A stretch of 64,000 bases of DNA, taken from the NCBI GenBank assembly GCA_015680685.1, contig MNCI01006151.1:1478546-1542545 (forward strand), written 5' to 3'. The DNA is from Gnetum montanum (lineage: Eukaryota > Streptophyta > Gnetopsida > Gnetales > Gnetaceae). Both the position numbers and the translations under genes were made by a program. Positions 46,316-57,912 of the stretch are shown one piece after another (position 1 is the first letter of the stretch; each line of letters starts with the position of its first letter). The notes below the pieces were generated by a model. It had not been told where the DNA came from. It saw only the letters and a program-made list of their open reading frames with translations, and did no database searches.

Positions 46316-49230
46316 ATGGTACCAAAATAGAAACACTTGTAGGAAGGAGAATCCTCTCAACCAAGGAAGAAGCAAGGGGCCAATAAGAACAAGCCTAAGA
46401 ACTACTAGAGGCAACCCATGCAATGGGACCTCTTTGTGAGGAGCCTGAAGTGAAATCTATTTGATAGATTCCAAAAGAAGAAGTGCCCACAAAATAATCA
46501 CAATGAGGAGAAGTGCCTGGACCCACACCAAGGCTTGAAGTCACTTTGACTCAAGTCTTCCTTGACATTATTAGGTCTCGAGAAATTCAACAATCAGTCC
46601 TTCAAGAGATCAACTTTAGGCCATTCTTAGAGAAAGCTCCAGCAAATGTTAAGACTCAACTGCAAACTTCTCCCATGTGGCCAATCATCACATCTAGTGA
46701 CAAGCGATACATGGGAGAGACATATCTCTTCTAGAGTAATAGAAGGCTAGGGTCCACTATCAAGATCAAGAACATTCAAGTATCCTACTCTACTGAAGCT
46801 ACCGCGTAGGCACTAAGGTTGCTTGACACCGAGACATAGTTGGTAGAACTATCAACGAAAGGTGATCTTGAGGCTAAGAAAGAGTGGACCTAGCAATGCT
46901 ACGAGGTTGACCGTAAGGAGTATGGTGTGCTCACACCAGTGAAGCATATCTATTTTAAAATTTTGGCCCATCACCTCAATCCAATGATGAGGCCAAGAAA
47001 GGTGGCTACTTTCTCTACCCTGAGCATGCATTACTCTAAGTAGGGAAATATCTCGTCAACCCTCCACAACTCATCTATTTAGAAATTGAAAAGCACTTGA
47101 ATGAAAATGAACGTGGAAGGAAAACCCTACCCTTTCCGTGCCTCATTTGGAAACTCTACAAAAGGGAAGGAATCATCAGCTACTCTAATGATACAATCAA
47201 GCATACTCCTTTGGCCTCATGGTCTAAGATCATGAAAGGCAAGATGCCAATGATGACTCAAGAAGAGAAGTAGCTGCCACCACCACCCACTCAAGAAATA
47301 ATGCCAAAGGCTTGCATATCCATTGAGCACTTGCACAAAATCCAATAATAGCTGTTGAGTAAATAAGAGCAACATGTAGGTACAAGTGGGATGAATCCAT
47401 CTATATATCATCCAGAAATGAGTCACCTTAATAAGGTGTCTTGAATAGTTAGCCAAATGGAGAGGGGTCGAGCAATTTTCTCTACCTAATGAATGTAGTT
47501 ACCTGCGAGGTTAGATCCCAATGCTTGGGAGGTGACAGTGTCATTATCTCAACATCATTTATTCCCAAAGATCTATGGTAATGTCATCAATTTCTTAGTG
47601 CATATGGAGGAAGGAAAAGGGGTAACCATCTTGGTGATGCATCACCAAGGGTAGGAAACAATGGCTTAAGTTATTGCTGACTATGTCATTGAAGCACTAA
47701 ATGCACCTACAACATCTATACTAGACATATCTACATTTTGAAATGTGCAAACATCCATAGGCATGGTCAATGGGAAGTTGAACATAACATACTATAAAGA
47801 ATTACTGAATCGACTAGTGGGAATCAAGCAACCAATTCTAGACATCTTTGATTTTTGAAAAAACATCAGTACAACCTAGTCAGAGTTGCTGGATGTAAGG
47901 GGAAAGTGCATCAGTTTGGAGGAGCAACTCAAAATGGCTCAAGAACAAAATTAGTGCTTGGCTGTGAGGGTTGCCAAACTATGTGGCAGCCTTGCTAATC
48001 CTACAATCCTTAACCTAGCAATAATAAGAGATGAAGCTTTCCTATAGCTTCAAGAATGATTTAAGAAAGCTAAGGATGAGGTAGTAACGACAATCTTTAA
48101 CCAATCCATAGTAGAAGAAAAGATGCCCTCAATTCAAAGGGACTTAGCTCAAATGCACTAGGAGATCGAGACTTTGACCACATAGAATCATTGCCTATGC
48201 AATGTTGATGCCCATAAGAAACAAATGCAAGAATTTATTCATCAACAATAGAAGTATCCTACTAGGGTGAACACTAAGTTGAGGACATTGGTCAGAGAGA
48301 ATCAAAACCTGTCAATGGAGGAAGTTCATGCCTTGTGCCAAAAGTTTGCCATCAAGAACACCACCTGGAAAAATGAGGCCCTCAAGTTTGAAAAAGTGAA
48401 GAATCACAACAAGGACCAGGTTGGCTTGCAGAATGAAGTTAATGAGAAACACATCCAATTGGCAAAGGCAAAAATAAATGAAGCCCTCCCAGCAACTCCA
48501 ATAAGGAAAAGAAATTTGGCAGCCCATCATTGATAGGATTGATGCCTACAACAAGGCAGATATTTCACTAAAGGAGTTGTAAATAGAAGAGATGATAGAA
48601 TATATAGATTTTGCCAATCTTTGTTACACAAACCTGGCAATGTTGATAGCTAGTTGGCTGCAATCAGAATTAGAGAAACAAGTGGCTAGCTTATATTTAC
48701 TATGCTTGTTAGAGTTCAAGCACCACAAAGGCATCAAGCAAAAGCTTGAAACTGTGAATGTTGAACTCAAAGTTCTCAGAGCACAATTCACAAGCCAATG
48801 ATCAATTGCTAAGAACCTAGCCAAATGGATGAATGACTACTAGGAGCTGAAGGATACAATCAAAGTGTTCAACATTGAATGCAAACAATTTTTTGCCTAG
48901 TTTGTTAATTCAAAAGAGTTATTTTCAGTAATCCCATGTTCCTAGGATGTGCTTGTTCTGACCCACATTGGTGAAGCTGCATGGACAATGCACTATTCCA
49001 AAAGTAAGGAGGAGAAAATGAAAGCACTATTAGATGCTTTCCGCCTCCCACCAAAAGTTGCAACAACAGCAAGATAGCCATAGCCACCTCGACTGCCACA
49101 TGTGTGTGAAGCTGGAGAAAGTCCCTCAAAACCTTAGGCATCACCACCACCTAGGACTATCTGATCTTCTTCACCAAACTTCATGTCATCAAGGAACATG
49201 CTATCCAATTTTGAAGATTCATTTCATGGT
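46316..49230 (+). pseudogene. Third ORF of gypsy copy 3 (unrecognised, coiled coil)
   Basis: Homologous to 27923-25010 (minus). Blocks include PRLEVTLTQVFLDIIRSRE, SPMWPIITSSDKRYMGETYL, HHLNPMMRPRKVATFSTLSM, and further on NLSMEEVHALCQKFAIKNTT, NEALKFEKVKNHNKDQVGLQ and LELEKQ-like sequence near 48660. The last third is Lys/Glu/Leu-rich and coiled-coil-like. It lacks a signal peptide or membrane segment that I can see, so an envelope role is not supported by sequence. About 20 stops and several frameshifts. It occupies the env-like position between pol and the 3' LTR. Confidence 0.72.
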
Positions 49231-49400
49231 GTTCAATTTTGTGTCTTGAACACCATTATTTTTGGAATGTGTTGATTTGTACACCCGAGCACTCCATTTT
49301 TTGTCAAGTTAGTTAATCTATTTTGTTTTAAAAGAGTCAATCAATAATCCCATATCTTCCCAATTTTGTAAAAGAACTCAAGGATGAGTTTTCATTAAGT

Positions 49401-49409
49401 TGTGGGGTA
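49401..49409 (+). promoter_or_regulatory. Polypurine tract, copy 3
   Basis: TGTGGGGTA directly before the LTR. The matching sites are ATGGGGGTA at 50880-50888 and TTGGGGGTA at 57904-57912, each preceded by GATGAGTTTTCATT or GACGAGTTTTCATT. Confidence 0.75.
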
Positions 49410-50302
49410 TAATGAGTCATAGTTCAATTGGCTACATTGACTAGGCCCCGTTGATGCATCGTATCATGCATCAACAAGGCCCCATCAATGTAGTGTTTGT
49501 TTTCAACTATAAATATTTGCCTACCAATTGCATTTATGATAATAGATATTTTTTAGTAGTGAAGCTCTTGCAGTTTGTTTAATTGAGAATTAGAATTTTC
49601 CTCTTGAGTACCTACAGCGAGAATCATTAAGTGTACAGATCTTTATTCGAGCAGTGTTGTACCTGAGCACAATAGTGTGTCCAAAAATAAAGACGAGCTT
49701 TCTGATAAACCTTGAAGCACTTTGAATAGATTAAATAGTTTGTTTATGCATTCAATGTTTTCAATTATTTATTTGATGCTTTCAATTATTTATTAAATAT
49801 TTCCAGTAATTAAGTTAATGAAGTAATTAAGCAAGATAAATTAAACACATAAGTACAACCACTTTGAGCATAACATGTATTTTCCTGGTAATCCCAGTAG
49901 CATTATCACTGGGTACGCCAAGTAGCATAGCGCTTGGTCACCCAACAATGGGTACATGAGTTTAGGACATGTGTAGAAAGTGGGACTAGATGCTTATGTT
50001 AGGATGAGTTAGATACTAGTTAATTAGTTAATTTAAATTAGTTAATCTAATCATTTTTATCTCACTTTAAACACCAAACCATAAAATATAAATTGATAAA
50101 AATAAAATGTCTCAATTACACTTAACCATTCCAATGTACGTCACAAGTGTAATTGGGAAGACAATGATTTACCTTAAGGCAAAGATTCACTTCCTAGAAG
50201 ACTAGTGCACCGAAAACTACAAAGTTCAAAGAATTTGACTGGATCACGTGTGAACGCTTTTGATTCATATGGTTGGACGTAGGGGTACCGCACTGCTCAT
50301 CA
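49410..50302 (+). repeat. 3' LTR of gypsy copy 3
   Basis: TAATGAGTCATAG to GCTCATCA. A 28-bp inverted repeat (49432-49459 with 49466-49493, 6-base loop) stands upstream of the TATA box CAACTATAAATA (49506-49517). Confidence 0.88.
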
Positions 50303-50888
50303 TAAGGGATCCGAAAAGGGTTGATTATTAAGGAAAATTTACCAAAACTAATGTTGATCCTTTGGTGACTACAAGTGATGCTAAAAGAAACATCTAAGGA
50401 AGAAGGTCTTTTGCCAGGCACGAAAACAAAGCCAAGAGAGGGACAACGGAGGATATGACCATAGACACATCATAGCACATACAAGATAGTAGCTCAAGCT
50501 TCACATGTTTGCTAGATCCATGGGGTGATGAGAAGAAATTTTAGTCCAACCTTCAAGAATGTTCTACATAACCAAAGAAGCATCGACATAACAATCAAGG
50601 TTAAAATTCTTCCACCGTTAGCAATAATAAGAAAAATCATCTTCAGTAGATTCTTGAAGACCTTTGCAAATTTTGTAATCTTCAAAGTTTGTTGAGTCTT
50701 TTTATCACTCTTTCATTTTGTATACATCCATTTGAATAAAATTTTGTAATGGAGCACTTAGAGTCTATCTATTCCATCTAGTCAATTTGTATGTCAATCA
50801 ATGATCCCATACCTTCCCAATGTTTTGTAAGAAACTTCTTCCCCTTCTTCTACACTTGAGGATGAGTTTTCATTCAGTTATGGGGGTA
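50303..50888 (+). mobile_element. 3' end of gypsy element H, segment 3
   Basis: Continues segment 2 after copy 3. GGTGACTACAAG followed by TGATGCTAAAAG (50372-50390) matches the third-ORF splice-acceptor area, but the long third ORF is absent; only about 300 unlike bases follow. It ends in the family's 3' UTR (ATCCCATACCTTCCCAATG) and the purine tract before the LTR. Confidence 0.72.
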
Positions 50889-51748
50889 TGATGAATCATG
50901 TTTTTTCTATGCTCCAATGTTGGGTATCTGATGTTGGACCCTTGACATCGGGTATTCGATGTCAGAGCCCAGGATGCGATGTCGAATATCCAATATCATG
51001 GGGTATGGGCCAACCTATAAATATAGTTTTTGGGCACATAGTTTTACATAATTTTGCATAGTTTTTCATAGTTTTTTCAATAGAGTAGCCAAATTCTTCT
51101 AGTTTTATTCCATAATCTTAGAGAACAATCAATGAGTGCCCACATAGGGGATCTAAGTTAGTTGTATGAAGTCTTATTTGACTGGCAATGTACTTGGACA
51201 TATTCCATGAGTGGAAATAAGATCAAGATTGATTCTTATTCATTGCAGCACTTTGACTTAGATTAGATTTACTTTTCATGTACTTAGTTAATATTTATAT
51301 TTTCATGCATGTTAATTAATTAAGCACATAAGTACGATTACTTTGAGCATGCATATGACTCTTGCTAATCCCAGCAATGCATAACGTTTGGTAACCCAGC
51401 AACATTATATGTGTTCAAGATGTGCATGGGAAGTCATATTCGATACTTATGTTAGGGTAGTTGATTATTAATTAGAAATTAGGTCAATTGAATTGATTAT
51501 AAATTGAGTTTCAACCTATTGTTAATCGTAGAACAATAAAATATAAAATAATAAAAATCGTAAGCCTCACTTTGGACTAAACCATATGTGACAAAGCTAC
51601 CGCTAGTCCAAGTGGGAAGATAGTGAACTATGATCAAGGCATAGAAATCTGGATGCCACAACTAGTTCCATCAATGGATTTTGACCAAATTGTGCATGAA
51701 CGCTTGTGATTCATATGGTTGGATGTAGGGGTACCTCGCCACTCATCA
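50889..51748 (+). repeat. 3' LTR of gypsy element H
   Basis: TGATGAATCATG to CACTCATCA, closest to the LTR at 3419-4263. A cluster of GATGTC/GATATC repeats precedes the TATA box CCTATAAATATAG (51015-51027). Confidence 0.85.
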
Positions 51749-51813
51749 ATGCTCATGTTGTGGATTTTAAACAACAAGAAAAAATAAATTCAACAAGCCA
51801 AATATAAAATAAT

Positions 51814-52624
51814 TGATGAGTTGTGATATCGCGTAAGCAATATCACGTCAACCCCTGCGATATCGTGTACACGATATCGTGGCCCACCGTCATGTCAATA
51901 AATAAGAGGCGGCTTTCCCTTGTTCACTCATCTAGATCTAGACCCTTAGCCAAACTATAGTAGTTTTACCATTCCAGAGTTAGAATAATTTCCATGTGCC
52001 CGTAGCAGGAGTCTCAAAGTAAACAAATCTTTATTCGAGCAAATTGTACCTAAGCACACATTTGTATACGGAAATAAAGATGAACTTTTCGATAAACCTT
52101 GCGGCATATGGACTAAGCTAAATAGGATTTAATTATTGTTAAATGTTTAAATGCTTTCCTAGATAATTAATCTCTCTCAACCCTTGACTCTCCTAGTTAA
52201 GTGCATTCAGTATGACTGCTTTGAACATGGGTGTAATGCTTGGTAACCCAGTAACGAATAGCGTTTGGTAATCTCAGCAACGTTGCACTAGTTCAGGGTG
52301 TGTGCGGCAAGTGGGAATGGATACTGGTGCTAGGGAAATTAGAACTTAGTTAGCGAATAGTTAATATAAGTTAGTCACTTAGTCTCTTCACCCTTTCCCT
52401 ATTAGCATAGGCATTAAAAAGATAAGAGATATAAAAATCACATACCTCAAGCTTACTTAACCATACAACCGTGACAATACAAGTAAGTTTGGGAAGACAA
52501 CGATTGATTAACCTTAAGTGTTCCATTAAGGCATGTAAGTAGTTAGTTCTTGGAGTTCGACCAGATCGCGCGTGAGACGCTTGTATTCATATGGTTGAGT
52601 GTAGGGATACCTCGCCACTCATCA
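51814..52624 (+). repeat. 5' LTR of gypsy copy 4
   Basis: TGATGAGTTGTGATATCG to CACTCATCA. It holds a perfect 22-bp palindrome at 51858-51879 centred on TGTACA, then TCAATAAATAAGAGG as TATA box. Confidence 0.9.
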
Positions 52625-52643
52625 TTGGCGTTGTTCCCAAGGA
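52625..52643 (+). promoter_or_regulatory. Primer-binding site, tRNA-Asp type
   Basis: TTGGCGTTGTTCCCAAGGA directly after the LTR; the best-preserved of the family's sites in this window. Confidence 0.72.
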
Positions 52644-52770
52644 CTTAGTTGTTTGTGCACTACATAGAACATAGGAAATCATCCGCATCTTTGGGAAGCT
52701 AGAACAAACCCTTAGGATTAATCAAGAAAAAAATAAGATAACAATAAATGGCACTCCGAATAAGACAAAA

Positions 52771-55309
52771 ATGTCTTCTTCTTCGCACAAAAGCACTTCA
52801 CCGCCTAGGAACAACACTAGAGACAGTTGGTGGTACAACACAAGTAACCCAGATCCACCAGTTCCTCAACAATTCCGTGTGGTATATGTTCATCACGATG
52901 AATATGTACCCAACTTTACCTTTATTCTCCATCAAGATGAACAACTACGTTGGAGAGACTTGGAGGGTAACATAGTGTTACCTCTAAACCGAGTAGTCCC
53001 CAACATGCTCCTTCGTGCTCTCACATGAATAGGCATGTCACAACTGTACGCAGAGTACGTTGCATGCGATTTTGACACAAGGGATTACCAACCCACAGAA
53101 GCGCAACGTCAAAGGGACTTACAACAGGAGAGATATTATACCTCGTTGAAGGGTAAAAGACCCCATAATGCTCCACCCATCTTAAGTGAAATTGAGGGTG
53201 GTGAACCTATTTCAAAAGGTTCTCCACAAAACAATGTTCCCCCTGCTAACGATGGTGAGGAGGTGGTGTATTAGAACCTTCACTCCATGATTCACAATCC
53301 TGGTTCTAATCCCCACAAACACATGATAAGGACGAGAATTCTGATCGTCATCATGATCAGGGTCAGGACCATTGAAGAGAAGGCAGGAAACATTGTCATG
53401 GCAATGGTTCTCCTTCCTGTTCACCTTCATTGTCACATTCACCCTCTCCTTCAGTATCAGGACGTAGTCATAAGGAACCTAACCATCAAAATAAGGGAAA
53501 GTAGGGAACCGCATAGACATCATAGATGCTATGAAAGAAATGACCATGAGGAACCCCTACTTGCAACCCAAAGCATGTTAGAAATCACGGAGGCTGTGAG
53601 AATTCCTACAAGGCATCAAAAAGATAGTAGGATCAAGAGGTTAGATATGAATAACGTCCCATGATTTGAGTGGGGATACAACGCTGATCCTCAAAACCAT
53701 CTAAAAGCATTCCATGATGCATGTGCCTTGCAGAACATAGAAAACGAGTGGCAAAAACTAAAGTTGTTCCCAAGGACACTAGTAAAGGAAGCGGAAAGCT
53801 AGTACCGGTCCTTAGAACCGAAAACCATTAGGAGGAGGAGTACGATGCTAGAACTATTTAATGATAACTATCAAACGTACTCCCGAGTGTCCAACCTACG
53901 AAATCAAATCCAAGGATGGAAGCAGGGAAATTAAGAATCCTTGGATGCTGCCATGGGCCGATATTATGCACTATTACATCATTGTCCAAGTCATGGTTAC
54001 TCACAGCAGGATCAACTATGCCATCTCATAGATGGACTTAGGCATGAAACCAGGAGAACCCTTGGAACATATGCCCAAGGGAGATTATAAGAGCTTAGGT
54101 CCCATCAAGTACATAGATTGCTGGAACAAGTAGCTAAGGAAGAAGGAGAGCTACATAAGAGAGAAAGTGCAGAAGAGTACAACCGCGATCCTTCCCTCCG
54201 AAAAAGGGGAGTGAGATTCTGTGAGGAGGAGGAAGAGTCAGCACTCGAAGAGCTGGTGCAAGGGAAAACCTTGCCGCTCCAAAAATTAACAATAGAAGTG
54301 TTGGCAAAGGTAGACCAAATGTGGGACTCCTTAGATAGTAGATTTAAAATTGTTCTAAAAATCATAGAGGAGTCTAAGGAGTGAGGTAGTGACTATGACA
54401 AAACAAAAAAGAGGGATTTGGACCATGCACGTAACAAAGGTAAGGGTAAAATGGCCATCACTGAAGAGGTTGTGGATTCTAATATGAACAATGACGATGG
54501 ATGTGAAATATGCCAGTATGACTATCCTAAGGGATGTTGCCCAGTAATCTCACATCTGCAAGAGTCTAGGGTGTATGCACTCAACCCATGACTTAACAAA
54601 TGGCAAGCACCCCAATGGTTACCTTATCCCCAAGGTAACCCGAGGCAATTCCACCAACCATTAATGTATTACCCTAGTGGAACTCTGCAACAACCTATTG
54701 AACAACACCAGTAGTGGCAATACCCACGGTCATGGGGGATGCCACTGCCAAGGCAACAATATCCTTATAGGCAACTAGATCCATATGGCTACTACGTGCA
54801 GTAGCCAATCTCTCCACCTGACTCTGTTGGTCATGTTACACCACAACGTCACTACCAAGCTCAGGAGTATTATAGGACTCCTTCTCCTAGGGGAGACACA
54901 CCACATACATACCATCCTCCAAATCCATCTGCATCCCTCACATCGATAGCTCCATTACCACCCACTCCAGTAATGTAAGGGAAACTCCCCACTCAACCGC
55001 AGCAACGCAATGCTACGAGAGCTGCAAAACTTCAACCCACTATTGGTTCTAACAACCATACAAAGAGAAGACCTTTCTTTAGAACCAACACTCCAAACAA
55101 GCTCTCACAACCACAAGCGGTTGAGCCTCCGAACACTTCTCCATCAAATAAGGCTTTAGAACTCCCTTCAAACCAAAAATAGAGCTCAACGCACATGATT
55201 ATATTAACACATACCGTCACTGACTAGATTAAGGAGGGGCCACCTTCCCAGGAAATTCTCTAATCCCAGAAGTTCTTTAACTTATCTCCAAGTCACTGGG
55301 AATGAACTA
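52771..55309 (+). pseudogene. gag of gypsy copy 4 (best preserved of its family)
   Basis: Starts MSSSSHKSTSPPRNNTRDSW at 52771. A first part of about 85 residues is open to 53028. After stops and frame changes, the capsid-like part (SLEPKTIRRRSTMLELFNDN, MGRYYALLHHCPSHGYSQQ, LCHLIDGLRHETRRTLGTYA) is close to Ty3/gypsy capsid form. The region 54118-54384 is open (HKRESAEEYNRDPSLRKRGV). CEICQYDYPKGCCPVISHLQ follows (about 54510-54570), then a Pro/Gln/Tyr-rich tail and KRRPFFRTN. No CCHC knuckle. Confidence 0.82.
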
Positions 55310-55700
55310 CATAAAGCTCATCTAGACTTAGGTTCTGGAGTCAACTTAATATCACAAGAGATGTATAAAGCCTGGAACCTACCCCCACTAGGAAAGAGCA
55401 ACATTTGCTTAGATCTGGGTGACCAATCCATCACTGTTCCCTTAGGATTGGTGAAGGACATCATTACCATTGTGTGTAGTTGGTCATACCTAGTTGATTT
55501 CCTAGTGAAACAAGTAAACAATGACAAAGGGGACTTCCCAATAATAATGGGAAGAGCATGGCTAAGTACAATAAACACATGCCTAGGAATCTGCAATCTT
55601 TCCCTGGAAATATCTAAGGAAAACACTTTTGGAAAGGTTGAGAGGAAGAAAGTTCCATGCATCACTTACAGTGATACAGGGTGTGATTGCATACAAGAAT
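55310..55700 (+). pseudogene. Protease region of gypsy copy 4
   Basis: An open frame with HLDLGSGVNLISQEMYKAWN, then DQSITVPLGLVKDIITIVC and FPIIMGRAWLSTINTCLGIC. The active-site motif reads DLG rather than DSG: Asp kept, Ser lost. The frame stays open from 55361 to 56032, beyond the deletion point. Confidence 0.82.
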
Positions 55701-55959
55701 GCTCAACATTACCTACATGCAACCGGTGTGCCCAAGAAATTAACATACACAAGTGCTTGTATGTAGCAACCACACAACAAAGAGACACCCCGTGGTTGAT
55801 AGCTGATCCAAAGAGAAACTTACCAACATGCATGGAGCTATTTGGGGGAACAACTTGCACTCACATCAAAAGCATAGATACACTAGAGCAAGAGCATCGC
55901 CAACTTCCAACCCTTAACCTGAAAACATCAATTGGGAGAAGTTGGACACTTCTAAAAAA

Positions 55960-56040
55960 TTCAAACAAGTGCTCATTATTTTGGATCTTCCCCTTCCAAC
56001 TCAGTCATGGGGGAGATGGCCATCTATGTTGATCATTTGA
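55960..56040 (+). other. Junction of the pol deletion in copy 4
   Basis: Within a continuous frame the protease tail passes into FWIFPFQLSHGGDGHLC, whose DNA matches 44145-44205 of copy 3, after integrase. About 2.8 kb of pol is lost relative to copy 3 (estimate by comparing positions). Confidence 0.7.
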
Positions 56041-57912
56041 AGCCTTCAGTTCCTTTTTTAAAGTTTTTTTTTACACATTTTTGTTTTAAAAATTTCTTTA
56101 ATTTTTCTTGTTTTTGTTTTGCAACATCATTCATACTTTTTCATTTCCTTGTGTGTTTGTTTATTTTGTTAGGATCGTCACCTAATAAGTGCTCCTGATG
56201 GTGGTATGAACTGTATTCTATTGATTGCTAATGTTTGGAGTTTACCTTTGAGTTATGATGTTGATGCTAAGGTTTGGTTCTTTTGATATAATAGGCAATG
56301 AGTCCATGTCATCCATGCATCCATAAATTTCTATGGTCTCTCTTGGCTTGGAAGTGTATAGTCCCCTTACTTAAATAATAAGAACTATCAACAAATCGGT
56401 AACTGGGCATTTCTCAAACTAAGGAAGGACTCAAGGACTGAAAAGGGTGTGACTTCAAGGGAACTTGATGCATTTGTGCTGGCCATTCTCTTGGGTGCTT
56501 GGATGTTTCTTTCTTAGGTTTTCCTTACGATTCCAACGTTGCTCCATTATTGGGAAGCTGAGCTAACAAAAATAATAAGTCTTTGCATGGTGTGGTTCTC
56601 ACGCAAAACACAAAAAAAAAATAGTGAGAATTCAAAGCACACCCCTTAGACAAAATAATCAATTGGGCTACAAGCACTAGTTATGGAACTAAATAAACAT
56701 GTTCCGTCTAACTAAGGCTCTTCTCGCTTCCTACTTTTTCCTTTTTCGTTTTGTCGAAATCGTGGTAACTCTTTGGTGGAAACATTCTTGTTACTTCAAG
56801 TGGATGGATTGGCCGAATGTATTAATGTGAAGTCACTAGATGTGGTTTGTTTGAGGTTGGATTTGGAATGAGATCTACTAAGTCACATTAACCATTAATA
56901 CAAAAGGGGTTGTACACCACCTTGTTCTTGAGACTCGATTCCATTCTCTCCTTACCATCCTTCTTTCTCCATTTTTCACCTCATTGCCAATTGTATCAAT
57001 AGTCCATATTTTGGTTGATGCATTGTTTTATTTTTGGTAAACTCTCGTGGTTAAGAATTTAACTCTTGCTTCCAAATGACATTTCTAGATCCTACAGACT
57101 CTTTGAATGTGGGTTTGTCAAGGCATTAAGGGCATGAGCCTACTTTGGGGAGGACCCACTACCATTCCTATTTGGTGCATCCATTAATTTCTTTCCCTTA
57201 AACATTTTCGCAATCACCATTTATTTTGTTCATCTCCATCTTTGACACCCATTTTATCGGCGTTGTCGTTGTTTCTTTTTCTCCATCTTTCTTATTCCTT
57301 ATCTTTTTCCATTCTCTCGTTACTGGAGGTTTGCTCTCAGCCATGGGGGTCCTGGTCCAATTTTTTTTTTATTTTCTCTTAACCCCTACACCTTGGGTAG
57401 TCACCAGTATTATATCTTCAGATCCGCATTAGCCATATCACAACTCAACCAATGGACCTTACACTGAGGTAAGGTATTAATTGCATTTTGATTTATTTAC
57501 CTTTGCTAATATAAGACTGTGTTGTGTGTGCAAATGGCAATCATACAACAATGGATTGGATCTAGAGGAAATACTTGGAATGGACTGGTGCTGGAGTAGT
57601 TATGCAAGGAACAAGGTTGATGATGCACTTATGGATGGACAATGAAAAGCGCAATCTTGGCATCGGCAGGAATAGACTTCTTCTTTTCTCTCTCTCTTCT
57701 CTCTTCTCTCTCAGCTGCCAAATAAGGCTAGATGTCAAATGTGTATAGTGTTCACTCTTGTTGTCATGAACACTAGTTTGTCATATATTGTAATGATGAT
57801 CCATTCACATGTCACCCCATTCACCATTAGTATCATTCAAGTCAATAATCCCATACCTTCCCAATATTTTGTAAGAAACTCGAGGACGAGTTTTCATTCA
57901 GTCTTGGGGGTA
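56041..57912 (+). other. 3' spacer and short 3' exon region of copy 4
   Basis: Has the conserved spacer block (CTTTGCATGGTGTGGTTC, GAATTCAAAGCACACCCC, 56581-56645), an AGGTAAGGTATT donor-like site near 57471 and ATGGCAATCATACAAC at 57535, in the place of the third-ORF start. The long third ORF is absent. A TC-rich run lies at 57678-57712. Ends in the family 3' UTR and TTGGGGGTA. Confidence 0.65.

Larger units (their letters stand above)
37114..50302 (+). mobile_element. Gypsy element copy 3, 13.2 kb, the most complete copy
   Basis: LTRs at 37114-38022 and 49410-50302, primer site, gag, protease, RT, RNase H, integrase, spacer, internal promoter, intron, third ORF and purine tract, all on plus. 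Flanks GAAGG (37109-37113) and TAAGG (50303-50307) differ at one base and are read as an aged duplication. Element H continues on both sides, which confirms an insertion. Every reading frame is broken. Confidence 0.85.

Noticed and set aside
46316-49230. Third ORF as a retroviral-type envelope gene
   Set aside because: No signal peptide, transmembrane segment or cleavage motif is visible in the readable blocks; the product looks like a coiled-coil protein.
11436-51748. Element H as the 3' end of gypsy copy 2, making one element with five nested insertions
   Set aside because: The copy 2 LTR tail (11436-11850) is close to the copy 3 LTR type, while the H LTR (50889-51748) is of the copy 1 type. 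They are different subfamilies, and RNase H and integrase are missing between them.
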